Shown: positions 1 through 9,522 of the stretch, piece by piece
Position numbering within the stretch: the stretch's first letter is position 1
Layout: each line of letters begins with the position of its first letter
NCBI GenBank assembly: GCA_035275065.1
Contig: DATENM010000136.1
Location: forward strand, 1 to 64,000
Direction of reading: 5' to 3'
DNA length: 64,000 bases
Source of the DNA: Blastocatellia bacterium
Lineage (GTDB): Bacteria > Acidobacteriota > Blastocatellia > UBA7656
The notes under the pieces: generated by a model
What the model saw: only the letters and a program-made list of their open reading frames with translations
The model's database searches: none
Told to the model about the DNA's origin: nothing
Translations under genes and position numbers: made by a program

Positions 1-215
1 GATCGACACGTCGGCCGTCATGAAATTCTTCGCTTCGGTCGTGAAGACGTCGCGGGCGCTCTGGATGACGGAACGGAGCGCGACAATCGCGGCGACGCCG
101 ACGGCGATGCAGACGAAGAAGAACAACAGGCGCTGCCACGACGAGCGGATCTCGCGCAGCGCCATGCGCAGGATGAAGCCGCGGCCCGCGGAGCCGTAGG
201 GCGGCGCCGGCGCGT

Positions 216-219
<4 letters not shown>
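1..219 (-). CDS. ABC transporter permease, MacB/FtsX-like (N-terminal part, runs off the window)
   Basis: Only the first 73 codons are present. The protein begins MNAPAPPYG and continues through a basic stretch (MALREIRSSWQRL) into one hydrophobic helix (LLFFFVCIAVGVAAIVAL, about residues 31-48), followed by a periplasmic start (SARDVFTTEAKNFMTADVSI). This short cytoplasmic N-terminus, first helix and large periplasmic domain is the arrangement of MacB/YbbP-type export permeases. Its ATG overlaps the TGA of the upstream ATPase gene by 4 nt (ATGA), so the two are probably translationally coupled. With the preceding adaptor gene this forms an adaptor-ATPase-permease exporter operon. Substrate cannot be inferred. 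The rest of the gene lies outside the window. Confidence 0.8.
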
Positions 220-1025
<806 letters not shown>

Positions 1026-1044
1026 TAGAATCTCCCAAATCTTC

Positions 1045-1167
1045 AGGAGGCAGGAAGCAGGAGCCAGGAGGCAGGAGGCAGTTCGCGTACGCCGGAGCGT
1101 GAAGATTGCGCGGCGTTATCGTCAATCGCTTTTCTTACTGCCTACTGCTTCCTGCCTCCTGCCTCCT
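1045..1167. repeat. Hairpin element A: inverted arms of AGGAGGC heptamers
   Basis: The left arm (1045-1081) is five consecutive heptamers of AGGAGGC type (variants AGGAAGC, AGGAGCC) plus AG. The right arm (1138-1167) is four heptamers of CTGCCTC type plus CT, the reverse complement of the left pattern. The spacer is 56 bp (1082-1137). The element starts 6 bp after the macA-like stop codon and fills the gap before the ATPase gene. In the mRNA the first arm repeats AGGAGG and the second repeats CCTCCT. It could act as a hairpin or attenuator between the cistrons, which is inference. Confidence 0.85.
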
Positions 1168-1173
1168 ATCCCG

Positions 1174-2775
1174 CTATCTTCCGCGACCACCGCCGCCGCC
1201 CGGACGCTGCTGGAAGGGCGAGCCGCCTTGCTGTGGGCGGTTGCCGCTGGCATCGTTCTGGCCGATGACGATGGTTTCGCCTTCTTTCAAATCGCCGGCA
1301 ATGATTTCGGTGATGCGGCCATTGGTCAAGCCTGTGCGCACAAAGCGCGGCTCGATCTGCTTGTCGCCGACCATCACCCAGACCATCTGGCCGCCGCGCC
1401 GCTGGCCGTCGCTGCCAGCGCCCGCCGCCGGCTGATTGCCTTCGCCTTGCGCCGGCTGGCTCTGACCGTCACCTGGCCTACCGCGCCGCTGGCCCTGCGC
1501 GCCACCGGCCTGGTCTTGCGCCGCCGGCTGTTGCCCCTGTGCCGCGGGCTGTTGACCTTGCGCGTTCGGTTGCTGGCCTTGCGACTCTGCGCCCTGACGT
1601 TCGGCCTGGCGCTGATTGCGGCGCTCTTCCATCTTCTGCCGCAACGCCTCCTGCTCTTTCTCCGAGAGCGTCGGCTTGAAACGCAGCGCCGCGTTCGGCA
1701 CCGTCAAGACGTTATCGCGCCGCGCCACAGGGATCGTGATGTTGGCCGTCATGCCGGGCCGCAGCTTCAATTCAGGATTCGCCACTTCGATGACCGCCGA
1801 GTAAGTGACGACGTTTTGTGTCGTCTGCGCGTTCAGCCGCAGTTGCGTGATTTCGCCGGTGAAGGTCTCGCCGGGAAAGGCATCCACAGCGAAGTTCGCC
1901 TTGATGCCCTGCTTGATCTGGCCGACATCGGCTTCGTCAATCGAAGCCAGCACCTGCATCTTCGTCAGGTCGTTGGCGATGGTAAAAAGCGTCGGCGCTT
2001 GCAAACTGGCAGCGACCGTCTGGCCGATGTCAACCGCGCGCGATACGACAACGCCGTCAATCGGCGAAGCGATGATCGAGTGGTCGAGGTTCGCCTGCTG
2101 TTGCGACAGTTGCGCCTGCGCCTGCGCGAGCCCCGCTTTGGCCTGGTCGAGCTTAGCTTTCGATTGCGCCAGCCCCGCCTGCACCTGTCCGAGCTGCGCT
2201 ACCGCCTGCTCGTAGCGCGCCGCGGCGGCGTTGGCGGTGGCCTGCGCGGCTTCGATGTCGCGGCTGGGAATCACCGTCTTGAGCTCTTGATAGCGTCTGA
2301 CCACGGCCAGCGCGTCGTCGCGCTGCACGCGGTTGACTTCGACATTCGCCTGCGAGGCTTTGATGTTGGCCTGCTGGTTGACGATCTCAGTCTGCGCCCC
2401 AATGATGGCCGCCTGCTGGTTCTGCACGTTGGCCCGCGCATTGTCTACCTGCGCCTGAAAGATGGCCGGGTCGAGGCGGGCGATCACCTGGCCGCGCTTG
2501 ACCTGCGAGTTGAAATCGGCGCCGAGCCATTGCACCGTGCCCGACACTTGCGAGCCGACCTGCACGGTCGTTACGGCCTGCACCGTGCCGGTCGCAGACA
2601 CCGAGACTTCGACGTTGCCGCGATCAACCTTCGCCGTGATGTAATCGTTTGCGGCGGCCTTGTTGCCCCACAACAGGAAGCCGGCGACGCCGGCAGCAGC
2701 CAGCAGGGCGACGCTGGCGAGCAGCACTCTGCGGCGCTTGATGGTTGCGCTGATCTTGCTGATAATCTCTGGCAT
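1174..2775 (-). CDS. MacA-like periplasmic adaptor (HlyD/RND membrane-fusion family)
   Basis: 533 aa. An N-terminal membrane anchor (about residues 16-37, RRRVLLASVALLAAAGVAGF) is followed by a lipoyl/barrel-sandwich start (GTVQAVTTVQVGSQVSGTV), a long alanine/glutamine-rich coiled-coil hairpin (about 110-220), the second lipoyl half (SIIASPIDGVVVSRAVDIG) and a beta-barrel domain (LRPGMTANITIPVARRDNVLTVPNAALRF). The C-terminal third carries an unusual low-complexity insert with three tandem QGQQP(N/A)A units (about residues 390-430) and a QRRGG-rich end. First gene of an operon with the MacB-type ATPase and permease. The start ATG at 2775 has AAAGGA seven bases upstream. It should link the inner-membrane permease to an outer-membrane exit duct; no TolC-like gene is in view. 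Confidence 0.9.
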   Translation of the reverse strand: MPEIISKISATIKRRRVLLASVALLAAAGVAGFLLWGNKAAANDYITAKVDRGNVEVSVSATGTVQAVTTVQVGSQVSGTVQWLGADFNSQVKRGQVIARLDPAIFQAQVDNARANVQNQQAAIIGAQTEIVNQQANIKASQANVEVNRVQRDDALAVVRRYQELKTVIPSRDIEAAQATANAAAARYEQAVAQLGQVQAGLAQSKAKLDQAKAGLAQAQAQLSQQQANLDHSIIASPIDGVVVSRAVDIGQTVAASLQAPTLFTIANDLTKMQVLASIDEADVGQIKQGIKANFAVDAFPGETFTGEITQLRLNAQTTQNVVTYSAVIEVANPELKLRPGMTANITIPVARRDNVLTVPNAALRFKPTLSEKEQEALRQKMEERRNQRQAERQGAESQGQQPNAQGQQPAAQGQQPAAQDQAGGAQGQRRGRPGDGQSQPAQGEGNQPAAGAGSDGQRRGGQMVWVMVGDKQIEPRFVRTGLTNGRITEIIAGDLKEGETIVIGQNDASGNRPQQGGSPFQQRPGGGGGRGR

Positions 2776-2947
2776 ACCGTAATCCTTTACCTTCGGGAGC
2801 CTTCCTCTAATCCTTTATGATGAAGTTCCGCTGCATAGTTTTGCCACAGTCCTTAAGACGAAGCGCAAAGTAACGCGGTTACAGGAAAGCCCTGGCTCGC
2901 TCAAGCGTCCGAAGCCAAACGAAGATGAAGAGTCGGGTAGCCGTTGA

Positions 2948-4042
2948 CTACTGGCTGACCCGTTGACGAAGGCGCACGAGCGCAGCGTCGCGCGCTTCCG
3001 CGGTTGCCGTGCGCAGGGTGATGTGTCCGAGCTTGCGATACGGGCGCGGCGCTTTACCGTAGAGATGCAGATGCAGGTTGTCCATGACTAGCAGGCTGCG
3101 CAGGTCGGGAAGCGTGCCGATTAAATTGACCATCGCCGCATAGCCGACCGTCGCGGTTGACCCGAGCGGCCATCCGAGGATGGCGCGCAGGTGATTTTCA
3201 AACTGGCTCGTCTCCGCGCCTTCAATCGTCCAGTGGCCGGAGTTGTGAACGCGCGGCGCCATCTCGTTCGCCAGCAGATGGCCGTCGCGCTCAAAGAATT
3301 CAATCGCCAGTACGCCTACATAGTTTAACGCTTCGAGTGCGCGGCGGGCAAACGCCTCGGCTTCGCCCTGAAGCGCGGAACTGGCTCCGGGAGCCGGGCA
3401 GAGCGACAGGCGCAGGATGCCTTCGTGGTGGTGATTCTCGACGAGAGGATAGAACGTCGTCTCGCCGCCGCGGCTGCGCACGGCCAGAATAGACACCTCG
3501 CGCTCGAAGGCGACGAAGCCTTCAAGGATCAACGGCACGCCGCCCAGCGATTGCCATGCCTGCGTCACGTCTTCGGTCTTGCGAATCACCACCTGGCCTT
3601 TGCCGTCATAGCCGAAGCGCCGCGTCTTCAGCACCGCCGGCAATCCCATGTCGCCGAGCGCGCTCTTTAAATCGTCCCAGGTGTCTACGGCGACAAACGG
3701 CGGCGTCGGGATGCCGAGGCCCTCGAAGAAACGTTTCTCGGTCAGCCGATCCTGCGCCGCTTCCAGAGCTTCGGGCGGCGGGAAGACCGAAACGCGGCGG
3801 CTCAAGTAGCGTGCAGTGTCTACGGGCACATTCTCGAATTCATAGGTCACGACGTCGAGGCCGCGGGCGAAACGCTTGAGCGCGTCGGTGTCGTTGAAGT
3901 CTGCGGCCATTAGCTCCGAGACGTGACCGGCGGGCGCTTCCGGGGACAGGTCGAGGGTGCGAAAGCGCAATCCGAGCGGATAGCCGGCGAGCGCCAGCAT
4001 GCGTCCCAGTTGTCCGCCGCCGAGGATGCCGACCTGCATCAC
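2948..4042 (-). CDS. purK: N5-carboxyaminoimidazole ribonucleotide synthase
   Basis: PurK converts AIR, ATP and bicarbonate to N5-CAIR in purine synthesis. The 364-aa length is normal. The N-terminus MQVGILGGGQLGRMLALAGYP is the PurK pre-ATP-grasp signature, followed by TYEFENVP. The ATP-grasp core shows VLKTRRFGYDGKGQ, a substrate loop (EGFVAFEREVSILAVR) and the metal-binding region NEMAPRVHNSGHWT. The ATG (4042) overlaps the purE TGA by 4 nt, so purE-purK is a coupled operon in the standard order. PurE then rearranges the PurK product to CAIR. Confidence 0.97.
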   Translation of the reverse strand: MMQVGILGGGQLGRMLALAGYPLGLRFRTLDLSPEAPAGHVSELMAADFNDTDALKRFARGLDVVTYEFENVPVDTARYLSRRVSVFPPPEALEAAQDRLTEKRFFEGLGIPTPPFVAVDTWDDLKSALGDMGLPAVLKTRRFGYDGKGQVVIRKTEDVTQAWQSLGGVPLILEGFVAFEREVSILAVRSRGGETTFYPLVENHHHEGILRLSLCPAPGASSALQGEAEAFARRALEALNYVGVLAIEFFERDGHLLANEMAPRVHNSGHWTIEGAETSQFENHLRAILGWPLGSTATVGYAAMVNLIGTLPDLRSLLVMDNLHLHLYGKAPRPYRKLGHITLRTATAEARDAALVRLRQRVSQ

Positions 4043-4533
4043 GCCTCCCTCGGATCAGGCCGACCCAGAACCGTCTCCGTCTGCCGCTCGCGGTAAGCTT
4101 TCAGGGCCTGACGGAATTGCGGGTGTTTGTTGCCGAGCATCGCCGTCGCCAGCAGCGCCGCATTGACCGCGCCGGCGCGACCGATGGCCAGCGTGCCGAC
4201 AGGGATGCCCGCGGGCATTTGTACGATGGATAACAGAGAGTCCATTCCCTTGAGTGCTTTCGATTCGACGGGCACGCCGAGCACCGGCAGCGCCGTTTTG
4301 GCGGCGGCCATGCCGGGCAGGTGAGCCGCGCCGCCGGCTCCCGCGATGATGACTTCGAGGCCGCGCCCTTCAGCGGTCGAGGCGTACTCGAAAAGCAGAT
4401 CGGGGGTGCGGTGCGCGCTGACGACGCGGACTTCAAACGGCACACCGAGTGATTCGAGCGTTTCGGCGGCGTGCGTCATGGTCTCCCAGTCGGATGTCGA
4501 GCCCATGATGATGCCAACCAGCGGCTGTGTCAT
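4039..4533 (-). CDS. purE: N5-carboxyaminoimidazole ribonucleotide mutase (class I PurE)
   Basis: 164 aa, standard length for bacterial class I PurE. The phosphate/nucleotide-binding start is GIIMGSTSDW, followed by SAHRTPD (conserved active-site His) and the AGGAAHLPGM region. GVPVESKALKGMDSLLSIVQMPAGIPVGTLAIG is the characteristic family core. The start ATG (4533) has GGAGG six bases upstream. A TATAAT -10 box lies about 30 bp upstream on the same strand. Works with the overlapping purK. Confidence 0.97.
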   Translation of the reverse strand: MTQPLVGIIMGSTSDWETMTHAAETLESLGVPFEVRVVSAHRTPDLLFEYASTAEGRGLEVIIAGAGGAAHLPGMAAAKTALPVLGVPVESKALKGMDSLLSIVQMPAGIPVGTLAIGRAGAVNAALLATAMLGNKHPQFRQALKAYRERQTETVLGRPDPREA

Positions 4534-4562
4534 TGCTTTCCTCCGGCTTGCTTGAAAAGAGG

Positions 4563-4591
4563 ATTATAACGGTTGCGTTGAAGGCTAGGAA
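4563..4591 (-). promoter_or_regulatory. Putative purE promoter
   Basis: On the minus strand a perfect TATAAT (4563-4568) lies 30 bp upstream of the purE start codon. Seventeen bases further upstream is TTCCTA (4586-4591), only a weak match to TTGACA. The -10 box is convincing; the -35 is poor. Hairpin element B lies further upstream, outside the likely transcript. Confidence 0.5.
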
Positions 4592-4628
4592 ATAGAACAC
4601 AAGGTCATTCAATTCGGGATGGGGAATT

Positions 4629-4716
4629 TAAACACAGAGACACAGAGACACAGAGAAGACACAGAGGACACACTGAGTCTTCTCTGTGCCTCCGTGTCTC
4701 TGTGCCTCTGTGTTTA
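4629..4716. repeat. Hairpin element B: inverted arms of CACAGAGA octamers
   Basis: The left arm (about 4629-4670) has successive CACAGAGA units bounded by TTAAACACAGAG. The right arm (about 4679-4716) is its inverted counterpart, ending CTCTGTGTTTA. The spacer is only about 8 bp, so this could form a very long stem. It lies between the end of the sensor kinase gene and the purE promoter. Element C at the other end of the kinase gene has the same outer ends (TAAACACAGAG ... CTCTGTGTTTA) and a related octamer, so B and C are homologous. Confidence 0.85.
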
Positions 4717-4761
4717 ATTCTCATTCTTGACTTGCAGGACTGAATAGCCCTGACTTGATAT

Positions 4762-7700
4762 TCAAGAAACCGCAGCGCGCGGAATGGCTTTGCGCAGCGT
4801 GAAGCATGTGCCGCCTTCGGCGCGCGGCGTCCAGCTGACCTCGGCATCGATCAAGCTGGCGCGCGAGCCGATGTTCGCCAGCCCGCGCCCGCGCCTGCCA
4901 TTCGTCTGACTCGCATCAAAGCCGTGGCCATCGTCGGCAAGCTCGATCAACAGCGCGCCGCCCGCATCAATGCTCGCGCGCAAGCTGACGCGGGTGGCGG
5001 CGGCGTGGCGGCAGACGTTGTTGACGGCTTCCTGAACGATGCGAAAGATTTGAATCTGCACAGCGCTCTTCAGGTGGTGCTTGTCATCAAGCCCGTCTTC
5101 GCACTGAAACTCGTAGGCGAACTTCTGCTCGTCGGGCAACTGCGCGACGCCGTTGGTTAAGGCCCACTCCAGCGCCGCCGCCAGTCCGACGTTGGCGAGC
5201 GCCGAAGGGCTCAGGTCTTCGCAGATGCGACGGATCTCGCCCGAAAGGTTTTCGATCTCTTGCCGGAAGCGCAAAGGCTCGGCCGTCGCGTGGCCGTTTG
5301 CAGGCAACTGATCGCTCATCATCAGCAGCCGCCGCAAGTCCGCAAGCGTCTGATCGTGCAGGTCGCGGGCGATGCGGCGGCGCTCGGCTTCAGTTTCGTT
5401 GGCAATCTGCAAGCGGGTTTCAGCCAGTTGCAGGTTGGTAGATTCGAGCGCCGTGTTGGTGCGCCGCATACGGCGATTCTGACGATAACCCCAGCCCACG
5501 GCGACCAGCGCCAGCAACAGCAAAAACGCCAGCGCCGCCGATGCCCACGGGAACGGCGCGCGGGTCACGGTGAATTCGATTACGAACGGCTCCGAGGCCA
5601 TCAAGTCGTTGGTGAAGGCGCGCGCCTCAACGCGATAGCGCCCGGCCCGCAAGCCTTCGAGCAGTAGTTGCGAATCACGCGACAGCTTCTGGCGAAGCGC
5701 GCGGCCCGCGTCATCCACGACCGCGAAGGCATACTGAAACTGTTCAGGGAAACTGCGACTGCTTGAGGCCGCCATATCAATCGCCAGGCTGTTCTGCGGG
5801 TATTCGAGGCTGAGCCCTGCGCGCACTTCTTCATTGCTAAACAGCCGCTTGCCGAGCACGCGGGCCGGGAAGACGAGCGGCGCTACGGTGTTCGGCTCGA
5901 AGCGCGCCAGTCCGCGATTCGTGCCTACCCAGACGGTCGGTTGATCGCGCGGCGCGAGGATGGCAAAGACCTGCTCGGACGGCAAACCCTGCTCGACATC
6001 GCGCCGGCCGGTGATGACGCCCGCCGCATCATCGAGCAAGACGCGATAGAGACCTTTATCCGCGGTCGCGCACCACGCGAGGTTCGGCGCTGTGGCAACG
6101 ACGCCGCGCGCATCCGTGTCGTTGATGAGCGCCGTTAGCTTGCCATCACGCAAAGCGAAGAGGCCGCGAGCCGTCGCCACCCACAGCACCCTATCCGGCG
6201 CGCCGTCTATTGCCCACACCGCCGCGCCGCGCAACCCGTCGAGCCCATCGGCGGCTCTGGTGCTTGCGCCGTCGAAGACGAAGACGCCCGCCGTCGCCGT
6301 GCCGATCCACAAGCGCCGGTCGCCTTCGGCATAGAGGCTGACGACTTGACGCAGGCTGGCGTCGCCCGTATCCGCGGGCCATACTCGGGCGCGGCTGTTG
6401 GCTTCCAGCCGCTCAAGGCCGCGCCCGAAACTGGCGACGTAGAGCGCGCCGCGAAAACGCTGGATCGCCCGCACGCTGTCGCTGCTCTCGTCAAAGCGCG
6501 CAAAGGCGGTTGTGAGAGGTGAACGGCTCGGCGGCGAATGGTCTTGTGACGAGGATTCGATGAACAGCCCCGCCGCCGTGCCGACCAGCAAGCGCCCGCC
6601 GGCGTCTTCGTTGATCGCGTGAATCGCAGTACCCGCGAGCGACGGGTTGGCTTCCCAGCCTTCCGCCGTGTGCGCGAACAGGCCGCGATTCGTGCCGCAC
6701 CACATCTCGCCGCTGCTGGCGCGAAACAAGGTGCGCGCAAAGTTGCTCTCGCGGTCTTCGGAAATCTGTTCGACGCGCGGGCCGTGCGGGTCATAGCGGC
6801 AGATGCCACGGTCTGTGCCGAACCAGACAACGCTTTCGCGGTCAACGAAGACCGCATAGACATGATCCGAGCGCAGGCCGCCCGCCGTGCTGGCAAAGGT
6901 GAAGCGTTCGAGCCGCCGGCCATCGTGAAAGCGCGCCGCGCCCTGCCCATCGGTCCCTGCCCACAGGTCGCCGCGCCGGTCAAAGCATAGCGCCGTCACC
7001 GTGCCCAACCCGGCGCTGACTTTTTCTGGATGGCGCAAGTCGCCGCTCGCATAGAGGCCGCTGTCGGCGGCAGTCGTTTGTGAGCCGAACCACAATTGAT
7101 GGCTCGCGTCGAAGGCGACCGCTTCGACATAGAAAGCGCGCGGGCGGCTGAGAATCTCCTGGACAATCGGCGCGTCATTGCGGTCGGTTTGAACCCTGAG
7201 CAGGCCGCGACCGCGCGTGCCGACGACTAGCGCATTGTCGAAAGCCGCCATGCTGGTGATCGGCAGCGGCGCGTGGCCGTTCGCATCTGTCGAGAGCAAT
7301 GGCGTGTCCGCCGGCGTGATGGCGCTAACGGCAAAGCTGCCGTTGCCGAGTAGCCGGCAATCAAATATCTCGCCTCGCTCGCCGGTCATAAATGCGCGCC
7401 CGCCGCCGGGAGCAGCGATGGCCGTGATCGCTTGCGATTCGGTCTGCGGAACGCGCTTGAACTGGTTATCGGCAAGAACCGCCGCGCCCGCGTCCGTGCC
7501 GATCCACAGGCGGCCATCGAAGTCGAAGCTTAAGGCACGGATGCGCTCCGACGGCAGTGCGTCGTCGCTGACTTTCTGCACGCGACGACCGTCATACCTG
7601 GCCAGCCCGCCATCGGTAGCGAACCACATCACGCCTTCGCTGTCCTGCGCGATGGCGCGCACGTGATCGGAAGGCAAGCCATGAAACAACGTCACCGCGC

Positions 7701-7872
7701 CCCACTGGTGCAGGCTGGCCGGCGAGCCGTTCGCCGCGCGGATCATCAGCGGATCGGCAGCAAGCAAGGCGAGCACGATCAAAAGACAAAACACAGAGGC
7801 ACGGAGGCACGGAGACACCGAGAACGCTCCGTGCCTCCGTGCCTCCGTGCCTCTGTGTTTAACCTGCTTCAC
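4762..7872 (-). CDS. Two-component sensor histidine kinase with N-terminal regulator propeller
   Basis: About 1036 aa. A signal-peptide-like N-terminus is followed by a large periplasmic sensor of two-component-regulator propeller repeats (MWFATDGGLARYDG, LWIGTDAGAAVL, VWFGTDRGICRYD, VWVGTNRGLARFE), about residues 50-660. A Y_Y_Y-like domain (SFPEQFQYAFAVVDD) comes next, then one membrane helix (about 771-795), a HisKA_3 phosphoacceptor (RRRIARDLHDQTLADLRRL, His near 836) and a HATPase domain (EAVNNVCRHAAATRV, ADDGHGFD, RGRGLANIGSRA). This is the NarX/DegS-type architecture that pairs with LuxR-type regulators; the partner gene ends 27 nt upstream. The start is uncertain: the reading frame opens with GTG at 7872 without a Shine-Dalgarno and runs through hairpin element C, which encodes much of the signal peptide. 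Ligand unknown. Confidence 0.88.
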   Translation of the reverse strand: MKQVKHRGTEARRHGAFSVSPCLRASVFCLLIVLALLAADPLMIRAANGSPASLHQWGAVTLFHGLPSDHVRAIAQDSEGVMWFATDGGLARYDGRRVQKVSDDALPSERIRALSFDFDGRLWIGTDAGAAVLADNQFKRVPQTESQAITAIAAPGGGRAFMTGERGEIFDCRLLGNGSFAVSAITPADTPLLSTDANGHAPLPITSMAAFDNALVVGTRGRGLLRVQTDRNDAPIVQEILSRPRAFYVEAVAFDASHQLWFGSQTTAADSGLYASGDLRHPEKVSAGLGTVTALCFDRRGDLWAGTDGQGAARFHDGRRLERFTFASTAGGLRSDHVYAVFVDRESVVWFGTDRGICRYDPHGPRVEQISEDRESNFARTLFRASSGEMWCGTNRGLFAHTAEGWEANPSLAGTAIHAINEDAGGRLLVGTAAGLFIESSSQDHSPPSRSPLTTAFARFDESSDSVRAIQRFRGALYVASFGRGLERLEANSRARVWPADTGDASLRQVVSLYAEGDRRLWIGTATAGVFVFDGASTRAADGLDGLRGAAVWAIDGAPDRVLWVATARGLFALRDGKLTALINDTDARGVVATAPNLAWCATADKGLYRVLLDDAAGVITGRRDVEQGLPSEQVFAILAPRDQPTVWVGTNRGLARFEPNTVAPLVFPARVLGKRLFSNEEVRAGLSLEYPQNSLAIDMAASSSRSFPEQFQYAFAVVDDAGRALRQKLSRDSQLLLEGLRAGRYRVEARAFTNDLMASEPFVIEFTVTRAPFPWASAALAFLLLLALVAVGWGYRQNRRMRRTNTALESTNLQLAETRLQIANETEAERRRIARDLHDQTLADLRRLLMMSDQLPANGHATAEPLRFRQEIENLSGEIRRICEDLSPSALANVGLAAALEWALTNGVAQLPDEQKFAYEFQCEDGLDDKHHLKSAVQIQIFRIVQEAVNNVCRHAAATRVSLRASIDAGGALLIELADDGHGFDASQTNGRRGRGLANIGSRASLIDAEVSWTPRAEGGTCFTLRKAIPRAAVS
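7788..7861. repeat. Hairpin element C: CACGGAGG octamer arms, inside the kinase 5' end
   Basis: The left arm (about 7788-7821) contains ACACAGAGG followed by CACGGAGG units. The right arm (about 7826-7861) is the inverted match ending CCTCTGTGTTTA. The spacer is only a few bases. The element lies inside the reading frame of the sensor kinase and encodes residues such as HRGTEARRHG and SVSPCLRASVF, up to the hydrophobic core of the predicted signal peptide. Its outer ends match element B. Confidence 0.85.
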
Positions 7873-7899
7873 TGTTGTGGAGGATGAAAGGCTTTGACG

Positions 7900-8664
7900 T
7901 TAACGCCCGCGCCCCTTCTGCTCATCAATGAAGTGCTTGCGGTCGCGGTTGATCCACCTGTCCAGCTCGTCGGCGGCCTTTTGCAACTCGTCGCTGTTGA
8001 GCAGGCCGCGCCGCAACGCTTCAAAGAAAGCCCGCGTCCGCACGTTGTAAGCGAGCCGGTCATAGGTCTCGTTCATCGTGCCTTCGGGCGAGGCGGCGAA
8101 GAGCTTTTCATAAAGCGTCGCCAGCCGGCTCTCGACGCCGCGCAGGCTCAAGCTGCACTTGCGGGCGATGGCCCAATTCGACAGCCCGAGCGCCAGGTAA
8201 TAGAGCGCCTCGGCTTCGAACTCCGTAAGCAGCGGGCGCTTGAACGAATCCTTGAACGCCGGGTCGATCATGTCCGCGCCGTCTTCGAGCACGGCGGCGA
8301 CGAAGCGCAGAAAGCGCGACTCGGGGTTGTTCTTATCGATGAAGCCGTAGGCCGGCGGCGGCTCGACCGTCTTGATGATGCGGCGAATCTCGTTGATGTA
8401 AATCTCGTGCGGGAACTGTGTCCAGAAGATGATGCGCGCTTGCGGGAAGCCGCGCCAGATGGCGCGCGCCGCTTTGACGCCCGACAGCTTGGGCATCTGG
8501 ATGTCCATCACGCAGAGATGCGGGCGGTGCGCGAGCGCCATCTCGATGGTCTGCTCGCCGTCGCCGGCTTCGATAACCGGGGCGTGGGTGGTGAATTCGC
8601 GCTCCAGCAGCTCGCGCAGGTAACGCCGTTGCGCCAGGTTGTCTTCGGCGATCAGGATTGCCAT
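7900..8664 (-). CDS. Response regulator, receiver plus LuxR-type HTH
   Basis: 254 aa from the ATG at 8664. I chose it because the receiver begins at once (MAILIAEDN) and the 62 codons upstream in the same frame run into the neighbouring gene. Receiver: acidic pair AEDN, phosphoacceptor Asp in CVMDIQMPKLSG, conserved Lys in YGFIDKNNPE. C-terminal DNA-binding domain: LTEFEAEALYYLALGLSNWAIARKCSLSLRGVESRLATLYEKL, read in blocks, resembles a LuxR/NarL HTH. It lies just upstream of the propeller kinase gene (27-nt gap) on the same strand, so the pair is a likely two-component system. The HTH is followed by a helical C-terminal tail of about 60 residues. Confidence 0.9.
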   Translation of the reverse strand: MAILIAEDNLAQRRYLRELLEREFTTHAPVIEAGDGEQTIEMALAHRPHLCVMDIQMPKLSGVKAARAIWRGFPQARIIFWTQFPHEIYINEIRRIIKTVEPPPAYGFIDKNNPESRFLRFVAAVLEDGADMIDPAFKDSFKRPLLTEFEAEALYYLALGLSNWAIARKCSLSLRGVESRLATLYEKLFAASPEGTMNETYDRLAYNVRTRAFFEALRRGLLNSDELQKAADELDRWINRDRKHFIDEQKGRGR

Positions 8665-8677
8665 TGCGTCGCTCGCT

Positions 8678-9328
8678 TTACGGTTTCGCCGGCGGCGCGA
8701 AGGAGCCGTAAAAAGTATAATCGGCCTTCGCCCCGCTGACGCGCAGGTTCCAGCCTTTGAAGTCTTCAGCCGCCGGGCAATGGTTGCCCCGGCCTTGCAG
8801 CACCAGCCGGAATTTCGTATCGGCAGTGATGCCTTTGGCGAAGATGCCATTGCCCCAGGCTTTGCCTTCCAGTCGCAGCTCTTTGTAGAGCAGCGGGCCG
8901 CCGCCGCCGCCTTTCAGGCCATCGTGAATGTCTGCGTTCAAGAAGGTCGCGGCCGGCGGCACTGAGAAGACCAGCGCGCCGCGCCCGCCTTTCGCGTCGG
9001 TCAGCGCCAGCGTCCATTGCCGTCCGCTGCGCGACAGCGCCACATTAAAGCTCGTATCCGTGGCTTCGTTGATGCCGGCGATGCCATTGACGCCTTCGGG
9101 GAAGGCGGCGGTCGTGACGAGCGACGCTTTTGCCGAGGGCTTCAGACGATTGATCTCCGTCAGCAAGGATTCTTCAATCTTCATCTTGCCCTCGTCCCAC
9201 TCGCCCTCTTCGGCGCAGCACGCGCAGGCATGGACGCTCATCGGCAAGCGAAAGAGCAAAGCGACGGCCACCAGCAACAGCGCGGCGCGCGGCAGGCCGG
9301 GTGTCAAGCGCATGGGTTTCGCCTTCAT
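8678..9328 (-). CDS. Secreted protein of unknown function, Cys-rich mature N-terminus
   Basis: 216 aa from the ATG at 9328, chosen because it gives a clean signal peptide (PRAALLLVAVALLF) cleaved near SVHA. The mature protein starts with a cysteine cluster (ACACCAEEGEW). The remainder looks beta-rich (VALSRSGRQWTLALTDAKGG, GALVFSVPPAATFLNADIHD, TKFRLVLQGRGNHCP). I do not recognise the family. It lies 13 nt upstream of the response regulator and may share its transcript. An upstream in-frame ATG (9403) would put 25 residues before the signal peptide and is less likely. Confidence 0.65.
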   Translation of the reverse strand: MKAKPMRLTPGLPRAALLLVAVALLFRLPMSVHACACCAEEGEWDEGKMKIEESLLTEINRLKPSAKASLVTTAAFPEGVNGIAGINEATDTSFNVALSRSGRQWTLALTDAKGGRGALVFSVPPAATFLNADIHDGLKGGGGGPLLYKELRLEGKAWGNGIFAKGITADTKFRLVLQGRGNHCPAAEDFKGWNLRVSGAKADYTFYGSFAPPAKP

Positions 9329-9522
9329 CAAGGGTCTCGCTTTCGATGGATGATATGTAATGTCCGCGACTTCGATGCTAGTCGGGTGCGCGCCGTTGGT
9401 CAATGTGGTTAGCCACAGTCGCGCGCGGCGGGCCAGCCCTGCCCGTGACTAAGGCGGTCACCTTGCGCCCGCTGTTGCGGCGCGCGGTTCCGTGTGATGC
9501 GAGCGGCGCGATAATCGCCTCT

